Notes: generated from the letters alone by a model not told the origin. Positions 8,395 through 17,872 are shown, counted from the first letter of the stretch. The stretch: DNA of 64,000 nucleotides from Planctomonas deserti (GCF_003067705.1 NZ_QANL01000003.1:496001-560000), one strand, 5' to 3'. Made by a program: numbers and translations.

Positions 8395-8913
8395 ATGGTC
8401 GCGGGAAGCGGATCACAACTGAAGGCACGGGGAGTGCTGTTCGTGCACTCCAGCCCCCGCGCGCTCTGCCCCCACGTCGAGTGGGCAGCAGGTCGCGCTC
8501 TCGGTGCTGCCGTGAACTTCGACTGGATCGAGCAGCCGGTGCTGAAGGGCGCCCAGCGCACGGAGTTCTACTGGGAGGGCCCGCAGGGCTCCGGTGCCGC
8601 TCTGGCGTCCGCGCTGCGCGGGTGGGAGCACCTGCGCTTCGAGGTCACCGAGGATGCGGGGCTCGGCACCGATGGCGGCCGTTGGATGCACACGCCCGAT
8701 CTCGGCATCTTCTTCGCGCAGACCGACACGGCCGGCAACACCGTCGTGCCCGAGGACCGCATCCGTTACGCCATCGAGGTGGCCGGCTCGAACACGCTCG
8801 AGCTGCACCGCGAGCTGCGCCTCGCGCTCGGCCAGGCGTGGGACGACGAGCTGGAGCCGTTCCGCCACGCGAGCGACCTCAACTCGGTGGTCTGGCTGCA
8901 CAAGGTCGGCTGA
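8395..8913 (+). CDS. DUF3145 domain-containing protein
   Basis: 172 residues, full family length, from an ATG with GGAGGA just upstream. The protein starts with KARGVLFVHSSPRALCPHVEW and contains IEQPVLKGAQRTEFYWEG, both typical of DUF3145. The family is restricted to actinobacteria and sits next to the fatty-acid synthesis cluster in many genomes, as here, where it converges on fabF. That conserved position suggests a link to lipid metabolism, but no activity is known. No membrane segment or signal peptide. Confidence 0.9.
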   Translation: MVAGSGSQLKARGVLFVHSSPRALCPHVEWAAGRALGAAVNFDWIEQPVLKGAQRTEFYWEGPQGSGAALASALRGWEHLRFEVTEDAGLGTDGGRWMHTPDLGIFFAQTDTAGNTVVPEDRIRYAIEVAGSNTLELHRELRLALGQAWDDELEPFRHASDLNSVVWLHKVG

Positions 8914-8957
8914 CCCCGCCGCTCCCCACCGCGCCCTACAACGGCGCCGGCCGGTTA

Positions 8958-9025
8958 CGGTCCCTGAGCCTGTCGAAGGGACGCGACCGATCCTCCTGTG
9001 ATCCCTTCGACGAGCTCAGGAACCG
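8958..9025. repeat. Palindromic intergenic element A, copy 1
   Basis: Two 24-base arms (8958-8981 and 9002-9025) are near-perfect reverse complements around the core CTGAGCCTGTCGAAGGGA. Related copies lie at 12964-13038 and 17897-17972. Here it sits between convergent genes and could act as a terminator. Confidence 0.75.
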
Positions 9026-9050
9026 TGCCTCCCACCCGCGCATTCGAGCT

Positions 9051-9119
9051 GCCCCTGCCCAGGCAGGAGGATCGTGCCCAGCTTTTAGCTGCGCAGGATC
9101 CTCCTGCCTGGGCAGGGGC
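9051..9119. repeat. Palindromic intergenic element B, copy 1
   Basis: A 69-base long hairpin has outer arms of the type GCCCCTGCCCAGGCAGGAGG and an inner palindrome CAGCTTTTAGCTG. A second 69-base copy lies at 48750-48818. Both lie between convergent genes, fitting a bidirectional terminator or REP-like element. Confidence 0.8.
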
Positions 9120-9157
9120 GCGAGGTGCTAAACGGCCGCGACGAGGGGCGGTCGGGC

Positions 9158-10393
9158 CTAGGCGGTCGCGAAGGCGACGACGGCGTTGTGGCCGCCGAAG
9201 CCGAAGGAGTTGCTGATCGCGAGCAGCGTGCCGTCGCCGAGCTTGCGCGGAGACGTCACGACGTCGAGGCGCACCTCCGGGTCCTGCTCGGTGAGGTTGA
9301 TCGTCGGCGGGGCGACGCGCTCGGCCAGGGCCTTGATCGTGAAGATCGCCTCGATGCCGCCGGCGCCACCGAGGAGGTGACCGGTCGACGCCTTGGTGGC
9401 CGACACCGGGATGCCCTCGACGTCGTCGCCGAAGACGCGGCGGAGCGCGTGGTACTCGGCGATGTCGCCGACGGGCGTGCTCGTGGCGTGCGCGTTGATG
9501 TGGGCGACGTCCGACAGGTCGGCGCCCGCCGCCTTGACGGCGCCGATCATCGCGCGCGCGGCCGCTGAGCCCTCGGGGTCCGGAGCGGTGATGTGGTACG
9601 CGTCGCTGGTCACGGCACCGCCGAGCAGCACGGCATAGATCTTCGCGCCGCGCGCCTTGGCGTGCTCCTCGGTCTCGAGCACGACGGCGGCGCCGCCCTC
9701 GCCGAGCACGAAGCCGTCACGGGTGACGTCGTAGGGGCGCGAGGCCGTGGCCGGCTCGTCGTTGCGCTTCGAGAGCGCCTGCATCGCGGCGAAGGACGCG
9801 ATGGGCAGCGGGTGGATGGCCGCCTCGGATCCGCCGGCGATGATGATGTCCGCCAGGCCCGCCTGGAGGTGGTCGTAGGCGTTGGCGATCGACTCGGTGC
9901 TGGATGCGCACGCCGAGACGACCGTGCGCGCGCCGGCGCGGGCGCCGAGGCTCATCTCGATCGCGGCCGCGGGGCCGTTCGGCATGAGCATGGGCACGGT
10001 CATGGGCAGCACGCGCCGCGGGCCGCGCTCGCGCAGGGTGTCCCACGCGTCGAGCAGGGTCCACACGCCGCCGATGCCGGTGGCCCAGTCCACGCCGAAA
10101 CGCTCGGGCTCGACCTCGGGCGCTCCCGCGTCGGCCCAGGCCTCACGCGCGGCGGTGAGGGCGAACTGGCTCGAGGGATCGAGGCGCTTGGTCTCGATGC
10201 GCTCGAGCACCTCGGAGGACGGCACCTTCGCCTGCGCGGCGAAGGTGATCGGGATGTCCCACTTCGCCACCCACTCCTGCTCGAGCGGACGGGCGCCCGA
10301 CTGGCCCGCGAGGAGCGCCTGCCAGGTCTCCTCGGCGGTGCCGCCGAGCGGCGACGTTGCACCGATTCCGGTGACGACGATGGTCTTGGTCAT
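9158..10393 (-). CDS. fabF: Beta-ketoacyl-ACP synthase II
   Basis: 411 residues, full length, with AGGGAG upstream of the start. The KAS II triad is present: Cys162 in SACASS, His302 in INAHATSTPVGD and His339 in KASTGHLLGGAGG. It condenses malonyl-ACP with acyl-ACP during fatty-acid elongation in the cytoplasm. It is the last gene of the fabD-fabH-acpP-fabF order and is separated from acpP by 87 bases containing a terminator-like hairpin, so its expression may be lower than that of acpP. Confidence 0.97.
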   Translation of the reverse strand: MTKTIVVTGIGATSPLGGTAEETWQALLAGQSGARPLEQEWVAKWDIPITFAAQAKVPSSEVLERIETKRLDPSSQFALTAAREAWADAGAPEVEPERFGVDWATGIGGVWTLLDAWDTLRERGPRRVLPMTVPMLMPNGPAAAIEMSLGARAGARTVVSACASSTESIANAYDHLQAGLADIIIAGGSEAAIHPLPIASFAAMQALSKRNDEPATASRPYDVTRDGFVLGEGGAAVVLETEEHAKARGAKIYAVLLGGAVTSDAYHITAPDPEGSAAARAMIGAVKAAGADLSDVAHINAHATSTPVGDIAEYHALRRVFGDDVEGIPVSATKASTGHLLGGAGGIEAIFTIKALAERVAPPTINLTEQDPEVRLDVVTSPRKLGDGTLLAISNSFGFGGHNAVVAFATA

Positions 10394-10430
10394 GTGCGGC
10401 GACTCCCTGGGGGTGGTGCGGGCTGATACG

Positions 10431-10465
10431 AAGAAGGCCGGCCCGTCGCGAGCGAGGGGCCGGCC
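10431..10465 (-). terminator. Intercistronic terminator or attenuator between acpP and fabF
   Basis: On the minus strand a 9-bp stem (GGCCGGCCC type; 10436-10444 with 10457-10465) with a 12-base loop is followed at once by TTCTT. It lies after acpP and before fabF, so it can terminate part of the transcripts. Confidence 0.55.
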
Positions 10466-10480
10466 ATCGGCTAGAAGCTT

Positions 10481-10729
10481 CTAGCTCTGCGCCGCGGTGA
10501 TGTACCGCACTGCGTCGCCGACGGTCTTCAGGTTCTTGACCTCTTCGTCCGGAATCTTGACGTCGAACTTCTCCTCGGCGTTGACGACGATCGTCATCAT
10601 CGAGATCGAGTCGATGTCGAGGTCGTCCGTGAACGACTTGTCCATCTCGACCGTGTCGGCGGCGATGCCGGTCTCATCGTTGACGAGCTCGGCCAGGCCG
10701 GCGAGGACTTCTTCGGTGGACAATGCCAT
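10481..10729 (-). CDS. acpP: Acyl carrier protein
   Basis: 82 residues from an ATG with AAGGAGA upstream. The phosphopantetheine attachment Ser41 lies in DLDIDSISMM, a variant of the usual DSL motif. It carries growing acyl chains for FabD, FabH and FabF encoded around it. The stop codon lies inside the 16-base perfect palindrome GCTAGAAGCTTCTAGC (10470-10485), and a second hairpin follows. Confidence 0.97.
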   Translation of the reverse strand: MALSTEEVLAGLAELVNDETGIAADTVEMDKSFTDDLDIDSISMMTIVVNAEEKFDVKIPDEEVKNLKTVGDAVRYITAAQS

Positions 10730-10768
10730 GTGTTTTCTCCTTGGGGTGTCGAGTGACCGTGGGACAGT

Positions 10769-11773
10769 TTAGGGCAGGACGACCACTTGGGCGCCGAAGA
10801 CGAGCCCGGCCCCGAAGCCGATCTGCAGGGCCAAGCCGCCGCTGACCTCGGGATTCTCCTCGAGCAGCCGGTGGGTCGCGAGCGGGATCGACGCGGCGGA
10901 CGTGTTGCCCGTCGTGGCGATGTCCCGGGCGATCACGACGCTCTCCGGGAGGCCCAGCTGCTTCGCGAGCTCGTCGATGATGCGCATGTTCGCCTGGTGG
11001 GGGATGAACGCGGCAAGCTGGTCAGCGGTGACGCCCGCGGCCTCCAGCGCCTGCTTCGCGACCTTCGCCATCTCCCAGACCGCCCAGCGGAAGACCGTGG
11101 GGCCCTCCTGGCGCATCATGGGCCACTCGGCCTCGCCGTCGCGGTACTGCTCGTAGGTGGCGTCCATGCCGACGGCATCCCACTTGGAACCGTCAGAGCC
11201 CCAGACCGTCTTGGAGATGCCCGGCGTCTCGCTGGGACCGACGATGGCCGCGCCCGCGCCGTCGGCGAGGAGGAAGGAGATCGTGCGGTCGGTGGGCTTC
11301 GCGAACATCGAGAGCTTCTCCGCCCCGACGACGAGCACGTACTCGGCCAGGCCGGTGCGCACCAGGGAGTCGGCCTGCGCGATCGCGTAGGTGTAGCCGG
11401 CGCAGGCGGCGGAGATGTCATAGGCGGCCGCGGGGGTGGCGCCCACCCGGTCCGCGAGCATCGCGGCGACCGAGGGCGTCGTGACCGTGTTGCTCACCGT
11501 GGACACGATCACCGCGCCGATCCGGGACGCGTCGATGCCCGACTTCTCGATCGCCTCGTTCGCCGCCTCCACGGACATGTCGATCACGCCGCGCTCCTTG
11601 CTCGCGCGGCGCCGCTCGATCACGCCCGTCCGCTGACGGATCCACTCGTCGGAGGAATTCATGGGCGCCACGATGTCCTCGTTCGGCACGACGAGGTCGC
11701 CACGGGAGGCGCCGAGCCCGAGGATCCGCGTGAACGCGGGACCGGTGGCCTGGGTGAGGGTGGGAAGAGTCAT
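10769..11773 (-). CDS. fabH: Beta-ketoacyl-ACP synthase III
   Basis: 334 residues. The KAS III triad is Cys124 in SAACAGYTYA, His259 in IPHQANMRI and Asn290 in GNTSAAS. It starts fatty-acid synthesis by condensing acyl-CoA with malonyl-ACP; branched primers would be expected in Microbacteriaceae (family knowledge). It lies 69 bases after fabD and 39 bases before acpP in the same direction. The ribosome site is weak (AGGG). Confidence 0.96.
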   Translation of the reverse strand: MTLPTLTQATGPAFTRILGLGASRGDLVVPNEDIVAPMNSSDEWIRQRTGVIERRRASKERGVIDMSVEAANEAIEKSGIDASRIGAVIVSTVSNTVTTPSVAAMLADRVGATPAAAYDISAACAGYTYAIAQADSLVRTGLAEYVLVVGAEKLSMFAKPTDRTISFLLADGAGAAIVGPSETPGISKTVWGSDGSKWDAVGMDATYEQYRDGEAEWPMMRQEGPTVFRWAVWEMAKVAKQALEAAGVTADQLAAFIPHQANMRIIDELAKQLGLPESVVIARDIATTGNTSAASIPLATHRLLEENPEVSGGLALQIGFGAGLVFGAQVVVLP

Positions 11774-11842
11774 GGAACCCTGTCTGTCGTGTGACGAGCT
11801 ATCGTGCGGGCTGGCGAGGGGGAGTGGGATGACGCGGGCGGG

Positions 11843-12763
11843 CTAGGCGTGCTGGTCGATGAGGTCGAGCGCCGCGGGGATGTCGTCCGGCGTCTTCACG
11901 GCGACGGTCGGCAGGCCCTTGAGCCCGCGCCGGGCGAGCCCGACGAGCGCCCCGGCGGGGGCGAGCTCCACGATGCCGGTGACCCCGGCGGCGGCGAACG
12001 CCTCCATGCAGCGATCCCACCGTACCGGCGAGGACACCTGGCCCACCACGAGGTCGAGGAACCGCTGGCCGTCGTCGACGACGGATCCGTCCCTGTTGGT
12101 CCAGATCGTGGTGTCCGGCGTGCCCGGCTGCACCCGTGCCGCGGCGGCGGCCAGGGCCTCCTTGGCGGGCTCCATGTAGCGGGTGTGGAAGGCACCGGCC
12201 ACCTGGAGCGGGATGACGCGGCTGCCGGGCAGCGGTTCCGCCTTCAGCGCCTCGAGGGCGTCGAGGGCGCCGGCGACGACGATCTGGCCGCCGCCGTTGA
12301 AGTTCGCGGGCTCGAGCCCCAGCTCCGCGAGGCGGGCCAGAAGGGTTTCCTCGTCCGCACCGAGGACCGCGCTCATGCCGGTCGGCTCCAGGGCGGCCGC
12401 CTCCGCCATGGCCCGGGCGCGCTCGCTCACCAGCGTCATCGCCTCGGTGTGGCCGAGGATGCCCGCGCCGGCCGCGGCCGTGATCTCGCCGACGGAGTGG
12501 CCGGCGATGCCCGCGATGCGGTCCCTGCGGCCGTCCGCGAGCAGGGCCTCGAGGGCCAACAGGCCGGCGGCGACGATGAGCGGCTGCGCGACCGCGGTGT
12601 CCCGGATGGTGTCGGCGTCCGACTCCGTGCCGTGGCGGGCGATGTCCACGCCCGACGCCTCACTGAAGCGCTCGACCATGCCGCGGTACTCGTCGTGCTC
12701 GAGCCAGGGGGAGAGGAAGCCGGGGGTCTGGGAGCCCTGTCCCGGGCAGGCGAGAACGATCAC
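11843..12763 (-). CDS. fabD: Malonyl-CoA:ACP transacylase
   Basis: 306 residues from GTG 12763 (MIVLACPGQGSQ); the longer upstream frame encodes no conserved residues and overlaps promoter and repeat DNA. The nucleophile Ser90 is in GHSVGE and the general base His193 in GAFHTRYM. It loads malonyl groups onto ACP. It is the first structural gene of the fab operon, directly downstream of the fasR-type regulator, the order seen in other actinobacteria. Confidence 0.95.
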   Translation of the reverse strand: MIVLACPGQGSQTPGFLSPWLEHDEYRGMVERFSEASGVDIARHGTESDADTIRDTAVAQPLIVAAGLLALEALLADGRRDRIAGIAGHSVGEITAAAGAGILGHTEAMTLVSERARAMAEAAALEPTGMSAVLGADEETLLARLAELGLEPANFNGGGQIVVAGALDALEALKAEPLPGSRVIPLQVAGAFHTRYMEPAKEALAAAAARVQPGTPDTTIWTNRDGSVVDDGQRFLDLVVGQVSSPVRWDRCMEAFAAAGVTGIVELAPAGALVGLARRGLKGLPTVAVKTPDDIPAALDLIDQHA

Positions 12764-12904
12764 CGTCCAATCCTGCCCGGTTCCCGTGCCGCTCCTGTGT
12801 TGTGACACGACCAAGATCCGCGAAGAGCTTTGTGAGAGTGCCACAGTGTCCGGGTCGTCGCCGTCGTGCGTCGCCGGACCCTTTAGAGGTCGCGGAGGTC
12901 TCCC

Positions 12905-12980
12905 CACGGTCGCTGCGTCCTCCCACGGTCGCTGCGTCCTCCCACGGTCGCTGGGCTCCTCCCATGGTCGCTGAGCTTGT
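12905..12980. repeat. Short tandem array upstream of fabD
   Basis: Three copies of a 19-base unit (CACGGTCGCTGCGTCCTCC type) start at 12905, 12924 and 12943, and a fourth diverged copy at 12963 runs into element A. The unit resembles the left end of element A, so the array probably arose by slippage within it. The rest of the fabD-fasR gap (12764-13106) has no gene. Confidence 0.75.
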
Positions 12981-13038
12981 CGAAGCGACGTGACGGATCC
13001 GTAGGAGCGCGCGCCCCTTCGACAGGCTCAGGGACGGT
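12964..13038. repeat. Palindromic intergenic element A, copy 2
   Basis: The left arm reads GGTCGCTGAGCTTGTCGAAG and the right arm CCCCTTCGACAGGCTCAGGG, an imperfect inverted repeat of the same family as 8958-9025. It lies between fasR and fabD, both on the minus strand. Confidence 0.7.
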
Positions 13039-13106
13039 ACCCGGCGCAGGGACCATACCCGGCCGCGGAACCGCTCCTCGGCGGGACTGCGCGACCACCG
13101 GCAGCG

Positions 13107-14339
13107 TCAGCGTTGCGGGTCGCGGTGTCGCTTCGGGCGGGGAACCGGGATGCGGACATCGCCGTGCCCCGGCTCCGCGATCGAGCCGAGGATCAGGGCC
13201 GCCTGCAGGATGAGCGCCTCGCGCGCCCCTGTGGCGTCCCAGCCGATGACCTCGGAGACCCGCTTCAGGCGGTAGCGCACGGTGTTCGGGTGCACGAACA
13301 GCTCCCGCGCGGTCCCCTCGAGGGAGCGCCCGTTGTCGAGGTAGCACCAGAGCGTCGCAAGCAGCTCGGTCGAGTGGTCCTGCAGCGGCCGGTAGACGCG
13401 ATTGATGAGAGTGGCCCGGGCGAGCGGGTCACCGGCCAGCGCGCGCTCGGGGAGCAGGTCGTCCGCCAGCAGCGGCCGGGGCGCGTTGCGCCACGAGCGC
13501 GCCACGGCGAACCCGGCGAGGGCGGCGCGTGCGCTGCGCGACGCGTCCACCAGGCTCGGCACCTCGGGCCCGAGCACGAGGTGACCGGGGCCGAAGCCGG
13601 GCTCCAGCTGGCGCGCGATGTCGAGGAAGCTGAGCACCTCGGTCTCGCCGGGCTCCTCGCCGTCGCCGGGCCGGGGGCGCGCGCGTCCGATCACGAGGAC
13701 GAGCCGGTTGCCCTGCACGCCGATGAGCACGTCCGAGAGCGAGTGCCTGGCCGTGCGGCGCAGCTGGTCGACGTCGAGCATCTTCGGGGCGGTGCCGACG
13801 AGCACGCTCACCTCGCCGTGGCCGTGCCAGCCGAGTGCCGCGATGCGGGACGGGAGCTCGTCGTCGTACTCGCCACTCAGGATCGAGTCGACCACGAGCG
13901 CCTCGAGCCGGGCGTCCCACAGCCCTCGAGCCTCCGCCGCGCGGGCGTAGACGTCGGCGGCGGCGAAGGCGATCTCCCGGGAGTACAGCAGGATTGACTC
14001 CCGCAGCGTCGCATCGCCGTTCTTGATGCGCTCCTCGACCACCTCGACAGTGACGCGGATGAGCTGCAGGGTCTGCTGCAGGCTCACCGACCGCAGCAGC
14101 TCGCGGGGCGCGGCGCCGAAGACGTCGGCCGCGATCCACGGCGTGGCGCGGGGATCCTCGTACCAGCTGATGAACGAGGTGATGCCCGCCTGCGCCACGA
14201 GACCGACCGCGGACCGCCGCCCCGGCGGCATGTCGCCGTACCAGGGCAGCGTGTCCTCGAGTCGCTTGAGCGTCGCCGTGGCCAGCTCGCCCGAGAGCGA
14301 GCGCAGCCAGGCGAGCGTCTGCTCCTTGGTCTTGGGCAC
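13107..14339 (-). CDS. fasR: PucR/CdaR-type regulator of fatty-acid synthesis (FasR-like)
   Basis: 410 residues from a GTG. The C-terminus is a PucR helix-turn-helix (RSLEGTARELFVHPNTVRYR, then LKRV), and the middle holds the GGDEF-like ligand region usual for this family. Position directly upstream of fabD-fabH-acpP-fabF matches FasR, described in Streptomyces as the activator of that operon. Function here rests on that synteny. About 340 bases with repeat arrays separate it from fabD, so fabD may have its own promoter. Confidence 0.85.
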   Translation of the reverse strand: MPKTKEQTLAWLRSLSGELATATLKRLEDTLPWYGDMPPGRRSAVGLVAQAGITSFISWYEDPRATPWIAADVFGAAPRELLRSVSLQQTLQLIRVTVEVVEERIKNGDATLRESILLYSREIAFAAADVYARAAEARGLWDARLEALVVDSILSGEYDDELPSRIAALGWHGHGEVSVLVGTAPKMLDVDQLRRTARHSLSDVLIGVQGNRLVLVIGRARPRPGDGEEPGETEVLSFLDIARQLEPGFGPGHLVLGPEVPSLVDASRSARAALAGFAVARSWRNAPRPLLADDLLPERALAGDPLARATLINRVYRPLQDHSTELLATLWCYLDNGRSLEGTARELFVHPNTVRYRLKRVSEVIGWDATGAREALILQAALILGSIAEPGHGDVRIPVPRPKRHRDPQR

Positions 14340-14382
14340 GAAGGCGTCTCGTCCTCTCGTCCGCGCGGCCGGCGGGAGAGCC

Positions 14383-17109
14383 CTAGCTCTCGCCGCCCGC
14401 CGATCCGGTCGTGCCCGCGCTCACGTCGTGAAGGCGGTACTTCTCGATCGCCCGGGCCGGGGCACCCGCGTCGACGAGACCGCGCTTGACGAGCGACTCG
14501 AGGGTGCGGACGACCATGCTCGGGCCGTCGATCTTGAAGAAGCGGCGGGCCGCGGGACGCGTGTCCGAGAAGCCGAAGCCGTCGGCGCCGAGCGTCGCGT
14601 AGTCACCCGGCACGAACGGACGGATCATCTCCGGCAGCGCGTGCGAGAAGTCGCTCACCGCGATGAACGGGCCGTCGGAACCCGACAGCTTGTTCGACAC
14701 GTAGGACACGCGAGGCTCGTCGTCGGGGTTCAGGAAGTTGTGCTCCTCCGCCGCGAGACCGTCGCGCTGCAGCTCGCTCCACGACGTGACGGACCAGACG
14801 TCCGCGGACACGCCCCAGTCCTCGGCGAGCAGCTTCTGCGCCTCGAGCGCCCACGGCACGGCGACGCCCGACGCGAGGAGCTGGGCGCGGGGGCCCTCGA
14901 TCTCCGCCGTCTTCAGGTGGTAGATGCCGCGCACGATGCCGTCGACGTCGACACCCTCGGGCTCCTTCGGCTGCACGAGCGGCTCGTTGTACACGGTGAT
15001 GTAGTACATGACGTTCGGGTCGGCGTGGTTGCCGCCGTACATCCGCTCGAGGCCGGCGCGCACGATGTGCCCGATCTCGTAGCCGAACGCGGGGTCGTAG
15101 CTGACCACGGCCGGGTTGGTGGCGGCGAGGAGCGGCGAGTGGCCGTCCGCGTGCTGCAGACCCTCACCGGTCAGCGTCGTGCGACCGGCGGTGGCGCCGA
15201 TGAGGAAGCCGCGCGCCATCTGGTCGCCCGCCGCCCACAGGGCGTCGCCCGTGCGCTGGAAGCCGAACATCGAGTAGAAGACGTAGATCGGGATCAGCGG
15301 CTCGCCCTGCGTCGAGTACGACGTGCCGACGTTGGTGAACGCCGCGAGGGCGCCCGCCTCGTTGATGCCGACGTGCAGGATCTGGCCCTGCGGGCTCTCC
15401 TTGTAGGAGAGCAGCAACTCGCGGTCGACCGACGTGTAGTGCTGGCCGTTCGGGTTGTAGATCTTCGCCGTCGGGAAGAAGGCATCGATGCCGAAGGTGC
15501 GCGCCTCGTCCGGGATGATCGGCACGATGCGGTTGCCGAAGCCCTTGCTGCGCGTGAGGTCCTTGAGCAGTCGCACGAACGCCATGGTGGTGGCGATCTC
15601 CTGCGTGCCGGAGCCCTTCTTCATGATCGCGTAGGCGGAGTCGTCGGGCAGGGTGACCGACGTGTGCTTCGTGCGACGTTCGGGGGAGTAGCCGCCGAGC
15701 GCGCGCCGGCGCTCCTGCAGGTACTGGATCGCCTCGTCGTTCTCGCCCGGGTGGTAGTAGGGCGGCTGGTACGGGTTCTCCTCGAGCTGAGCGTCCGTGA
15801 TCGGGATGCGCATCTCGTCGCGGAACTGCTTCAGGTTGTCGAGCGTGAGCTTCTTCATCTGGTGGGTCGCGTTGCGGCCCTCGAACGACGGGCCGAGGCC
15901 GTAGCCCTTGACCGTCTTCGCGAGGATGACCGTGGGCTGGCCCTTGTGCTCGGACGCCGCCTTGAACGCCGCGTAGACCTTGCGGTAGTCGTGCCCGCCG
16001 CGCTTCAGGTTCCAGATCTGGTCGTCCGAGTAGTCCTTCACGAGCTCGAGGGCGCGCGGGTCGCGGCCGAAGAAGTTCTCGCGGATGTAGGCGCCGCTCT
16101 CGGCCTTGTAGGTCTGGTAGTCGCCGTCGGGCGTGCGGTTCATGAGGTCGAGCAGGGCGCCCTCGCTGTCCCGGGAGAGCAGGTCGTCCCACTCGCGGCC
16201 CCAGACGACCTTGATGACGTTCCAGCCGGCGCCGCGGAAGAAGCTCTCGAGCTCCTGGATGATCTTGCCGTTGCCGCGCACCGGGCCGTCGAGGCGCTGG
16301 AGGTTGCAGTTGATGACGAAGGTGAGGTTGTCGAGGCCCTCGTTCGCGGCGACCTGGAGCTGGCCGCGGCTCTCGACCTCGTCCATCTCGCCGTCGCCGA
16401 GGAACGCCCAGACGTGCTGGTCCGACGCATCCTTGATGCCGCGGTTGGTGAGGTAGCGGTTGACCTGCGCCTGGTAAATGGCGTTGATCGGGCCGAGGCC
16501 CATGGAGACGGTGGGGAACTGCCAGAAAACCGGCATGAGGCGCGGGTGCGGGTACGACGGGATGCCGTGCGGCGCCTGCGACTTCTCCTGGCGGAAACCG
16601 TCGAGCTGCTCGGTCGAGAGGCGTCCCTCGAGGAAGGCGCGCGCGTAGATGCCGGGGGAGGCGTGGCCCTGCACGAAGACCTGGTCGCCGCCGCCCGGGT
16701 GGTCCTGGCCGCGGAAGAAGTGGTTGTAGCCGACCTCGTACAGCGCCGCGGACGACGCGTAGGTGGCGATGTGCCCGCCGACCGCGATGCCGGGACGCTG
16801 GGCGCGGTGCACCGTGATGGCGGCGTTCCAGCGGATCCACGCGCGGTAGCGGCGCTCGAGGTCCTCGTTGCCCGGGAACTGGGGCTCGTTCTCCGAGGCG
16901 ATGGTGTTGATGTAGTCCGTCGTCGGGACCATCGGCACGCCGAGGTGCAGATCCTTCGAGCGCTTCAGCAGGCTCAGCATGATCTCGCGCGCACGCCCGT
17001 GACCGCGGGCCGCGACAAGCGCATCGAGGGACTCATTCCACTCGGCGGTCTCCTGCGGATCCATGTCGTCCGCGTGCACCGAGTACGGGTCCTGATCGTT
17101 GACAGTCAC
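14383..17109 (-). CDS. aceE: Pyruvate dehydrogenase E1 component, homodimeric type
   Basis: 908 residues from GTG 17109, chosen because AGAGGTCGAGG lies just upstream and the product starts [18 protein letters not shown] as in relatives; the frame extends 177 bases further without conservation. The thiamine diphosphate motif GDG is in [16 protein letters not shown], closing with NLTFVINCN. It decarboxylates pyruvate and acetylates the lipoyl group of E2. In actinobacteria it works with the shared E2 and Lpd, encoded here at 54.3-57.3 kb. It is divergent from the peroxiredoxin gene. Confidence 0.97.
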   Translation of the reverse strand: MTVNDQDPYSVHADDMDPQETAEWNESLDALVAARGHGRAREIMLSLLKRSKDLHLGVPMVPTTDYINTIASENEPQFPGNEDLERRYRAWIRWNAAITVHRAQRPGIAVGGHIATYASSAALYEVGYNHFFRGQDHPGGGDQVFVQGHASPGIYARAFLEGRLSTEQLDGFRQEKSQAPHGIPSYPHPRLMPVFWQFPTVSMGLGPINAIYQAQVNRYLTNRGIKDASDQHVWAFLGDGEMDEVESRGQLQVAANEGLDNLTFVINCNLQRLDGPVRGNGKIIQELESFFRGAGWNVIKVVWGREWDDLLSRDSEGALLDLMNRTPDGDYQTYKAESGAYIRENFFGRDPRALELVKDYSDDQIWNLKRGGHDYRKVYAAFKAASEHKGQPTVILAKTVKGYGLGPSFEGRNATHQMKKLTLDNLKQFRDEMRIPITDAQLEENPYQPPYYHPGENDEAIQYLQERRRALGGYSPERRTKHTSVTLPDDSAYAIMKKGSGTQEIATTMAFVRLLKDLTRSKGFGNRIVPIIPDEARTFGIDAFFPTAKIYNPNGQHYTSVDRELLLSYKESPQGQILHVGINEAGALAAFTNVGTSYSTQGEPLIPIYVFYSMFGFQRTGDALWAAGDQMARGFLIGATAGRTTLTGEGLQHADGHSPLLAATNPAVVSYDPAFGYEIGHIVRAGLERMYGGNHADPNVMYYITVYNEPLVQPKEPEGVDVDGIVRGIYHLKTAEIEGPRAQLLASGVAVPWALEAQKLLAEDWGVSADVWSVTSWSELQRDGLAAEEHNFLNPDDEPRVSYVSNKLSGSDGPFIAVSDFSHALPEMIRPFVPGDYATLGADGFGFSDTRPAARRFFKIDGPSMVVRTLESLVKRGLVDAGAPARAIEKYRLHDVSAGTTGSAGGES

Positions 17110-17389
17110 CCTCGACCTCTTTCTGTTTTGGACAGATTCGTCTCGCGCCATCCGTGAGCGCCCAGGGTGGGGGCGACGGGTTCGGCAACCTGACGAGCCT
17201 ACTAATTCTATTGGTCGGTTTCTCCAAAGGCCTGCCAGCCCGGGCGGTCGTTCCTCCACAGACGGGAGGTGCGAACGGGAGCGCAACGCCCCGAGAGAAC
17301 AGAGGGCCCGCTTGCCTCAGGCGAGCGTATGATCAGCAGTCGTGTGTGCCGGGCCGCCTCGGTCCGGCGTTGAAAGGACGTCAGGCATC

Positions 17390-17866
17390 ATGCCTCTGGA
17401 GAACTACACGCTGGCTCCGGATTTCGAGCTCGCCAACCAGTTCGGTGAGCGGATCCGACTCAGCGAGTTCCGCGGCCGCCGCGCGGTGGCCCTCGTATTC
17501 TTCCCGCTCGCGTTCTCGGGCACCTGCACCGGCGAGCTGTGCGCGCTGCGCGACAACCTCGACATGTTCGTCCGCCACGACGTCGAGCTGCTCGGCATCT
17601 CCGTCGACTCCAAGCACACGCTCCGGGCGTGGGCGGAGTCGCAGGGCTACGACTTCGATCTGCTGGCCGACTTCTGGCCGCACGGTGGCGTCGCGAAGGA
17701 GTACGGCGTGTTCCTCGAGGAGAAGGGCTTCGCAACCCGGGCGACCTTCCTCATCGACAAGGCCGGCGTGATCCGCGGAAGCTTCGTCACGGCTCCGGGC
17801 GAGGCCCGTTCGATCGAGGCCTACGAGAGCGCCCTGCGCGAGCTCCGCGCGCCGGTCGCGGCGTAG
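17390..17866 (+). CDS. AhpE/Bcp-type peroxiredoxin
   Basis: 158 residues from ATG 17390 with AAAGGA upstream. The thioredoxin-like fold has the peroxidatic motif PLAFSGTCTGELC: Cys46 aligns with the peroxidatic Cys of AhpE, with Ser43 in the Thr/Ser position. A second Cys51, five residues on, sits at the resolving position of Bcp-type enzymes and is absent from one-Cys AhpE. It reduces peroxides using small thiols or thioredoxin. TATGAT (17328-17333) is a candidate -10. A short hairpin follows the gene. Confidence 0.9.
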   Translation: MPLENYTLAPDFELANQFGERIRLSEFRGRRAVALVFFPLAFSGTCTGELCALRDNLDMFVRHDVELLGISVDSKHTLRAWAESQGYDFDLLADFWPHGGVAKEYGVFLEEKGFATRATFLIDKAGVIRGSFVTAPGEARSIEAYESALRELRAPVAA

Positions 17867-17872
17867 CGGCTG

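Noticed and set aside
12831-12848. A Crp/GlxR-type site upstream of fabD (TGTG...CACA)
   Set aside because: The half-sites are one base too close for the 16-base consensus and the flanks do not match.
12905-12980. A CRISPR-like array
   Set aside because: Units of 19-20 bases are directly adjacent with no spacers, and no cas gene is present. It is a simple tandem repeat.
14023-17157. A 1044-codon open frame antisense to aceE
   Set aside because: It has no recognisable domain and is Arg/Val/Leu-rich low-complexity text produced by high GC at third codon positions of aceE. Similar antisense frames over glnE (43383-46721) and lpd were rejected for the same reason.
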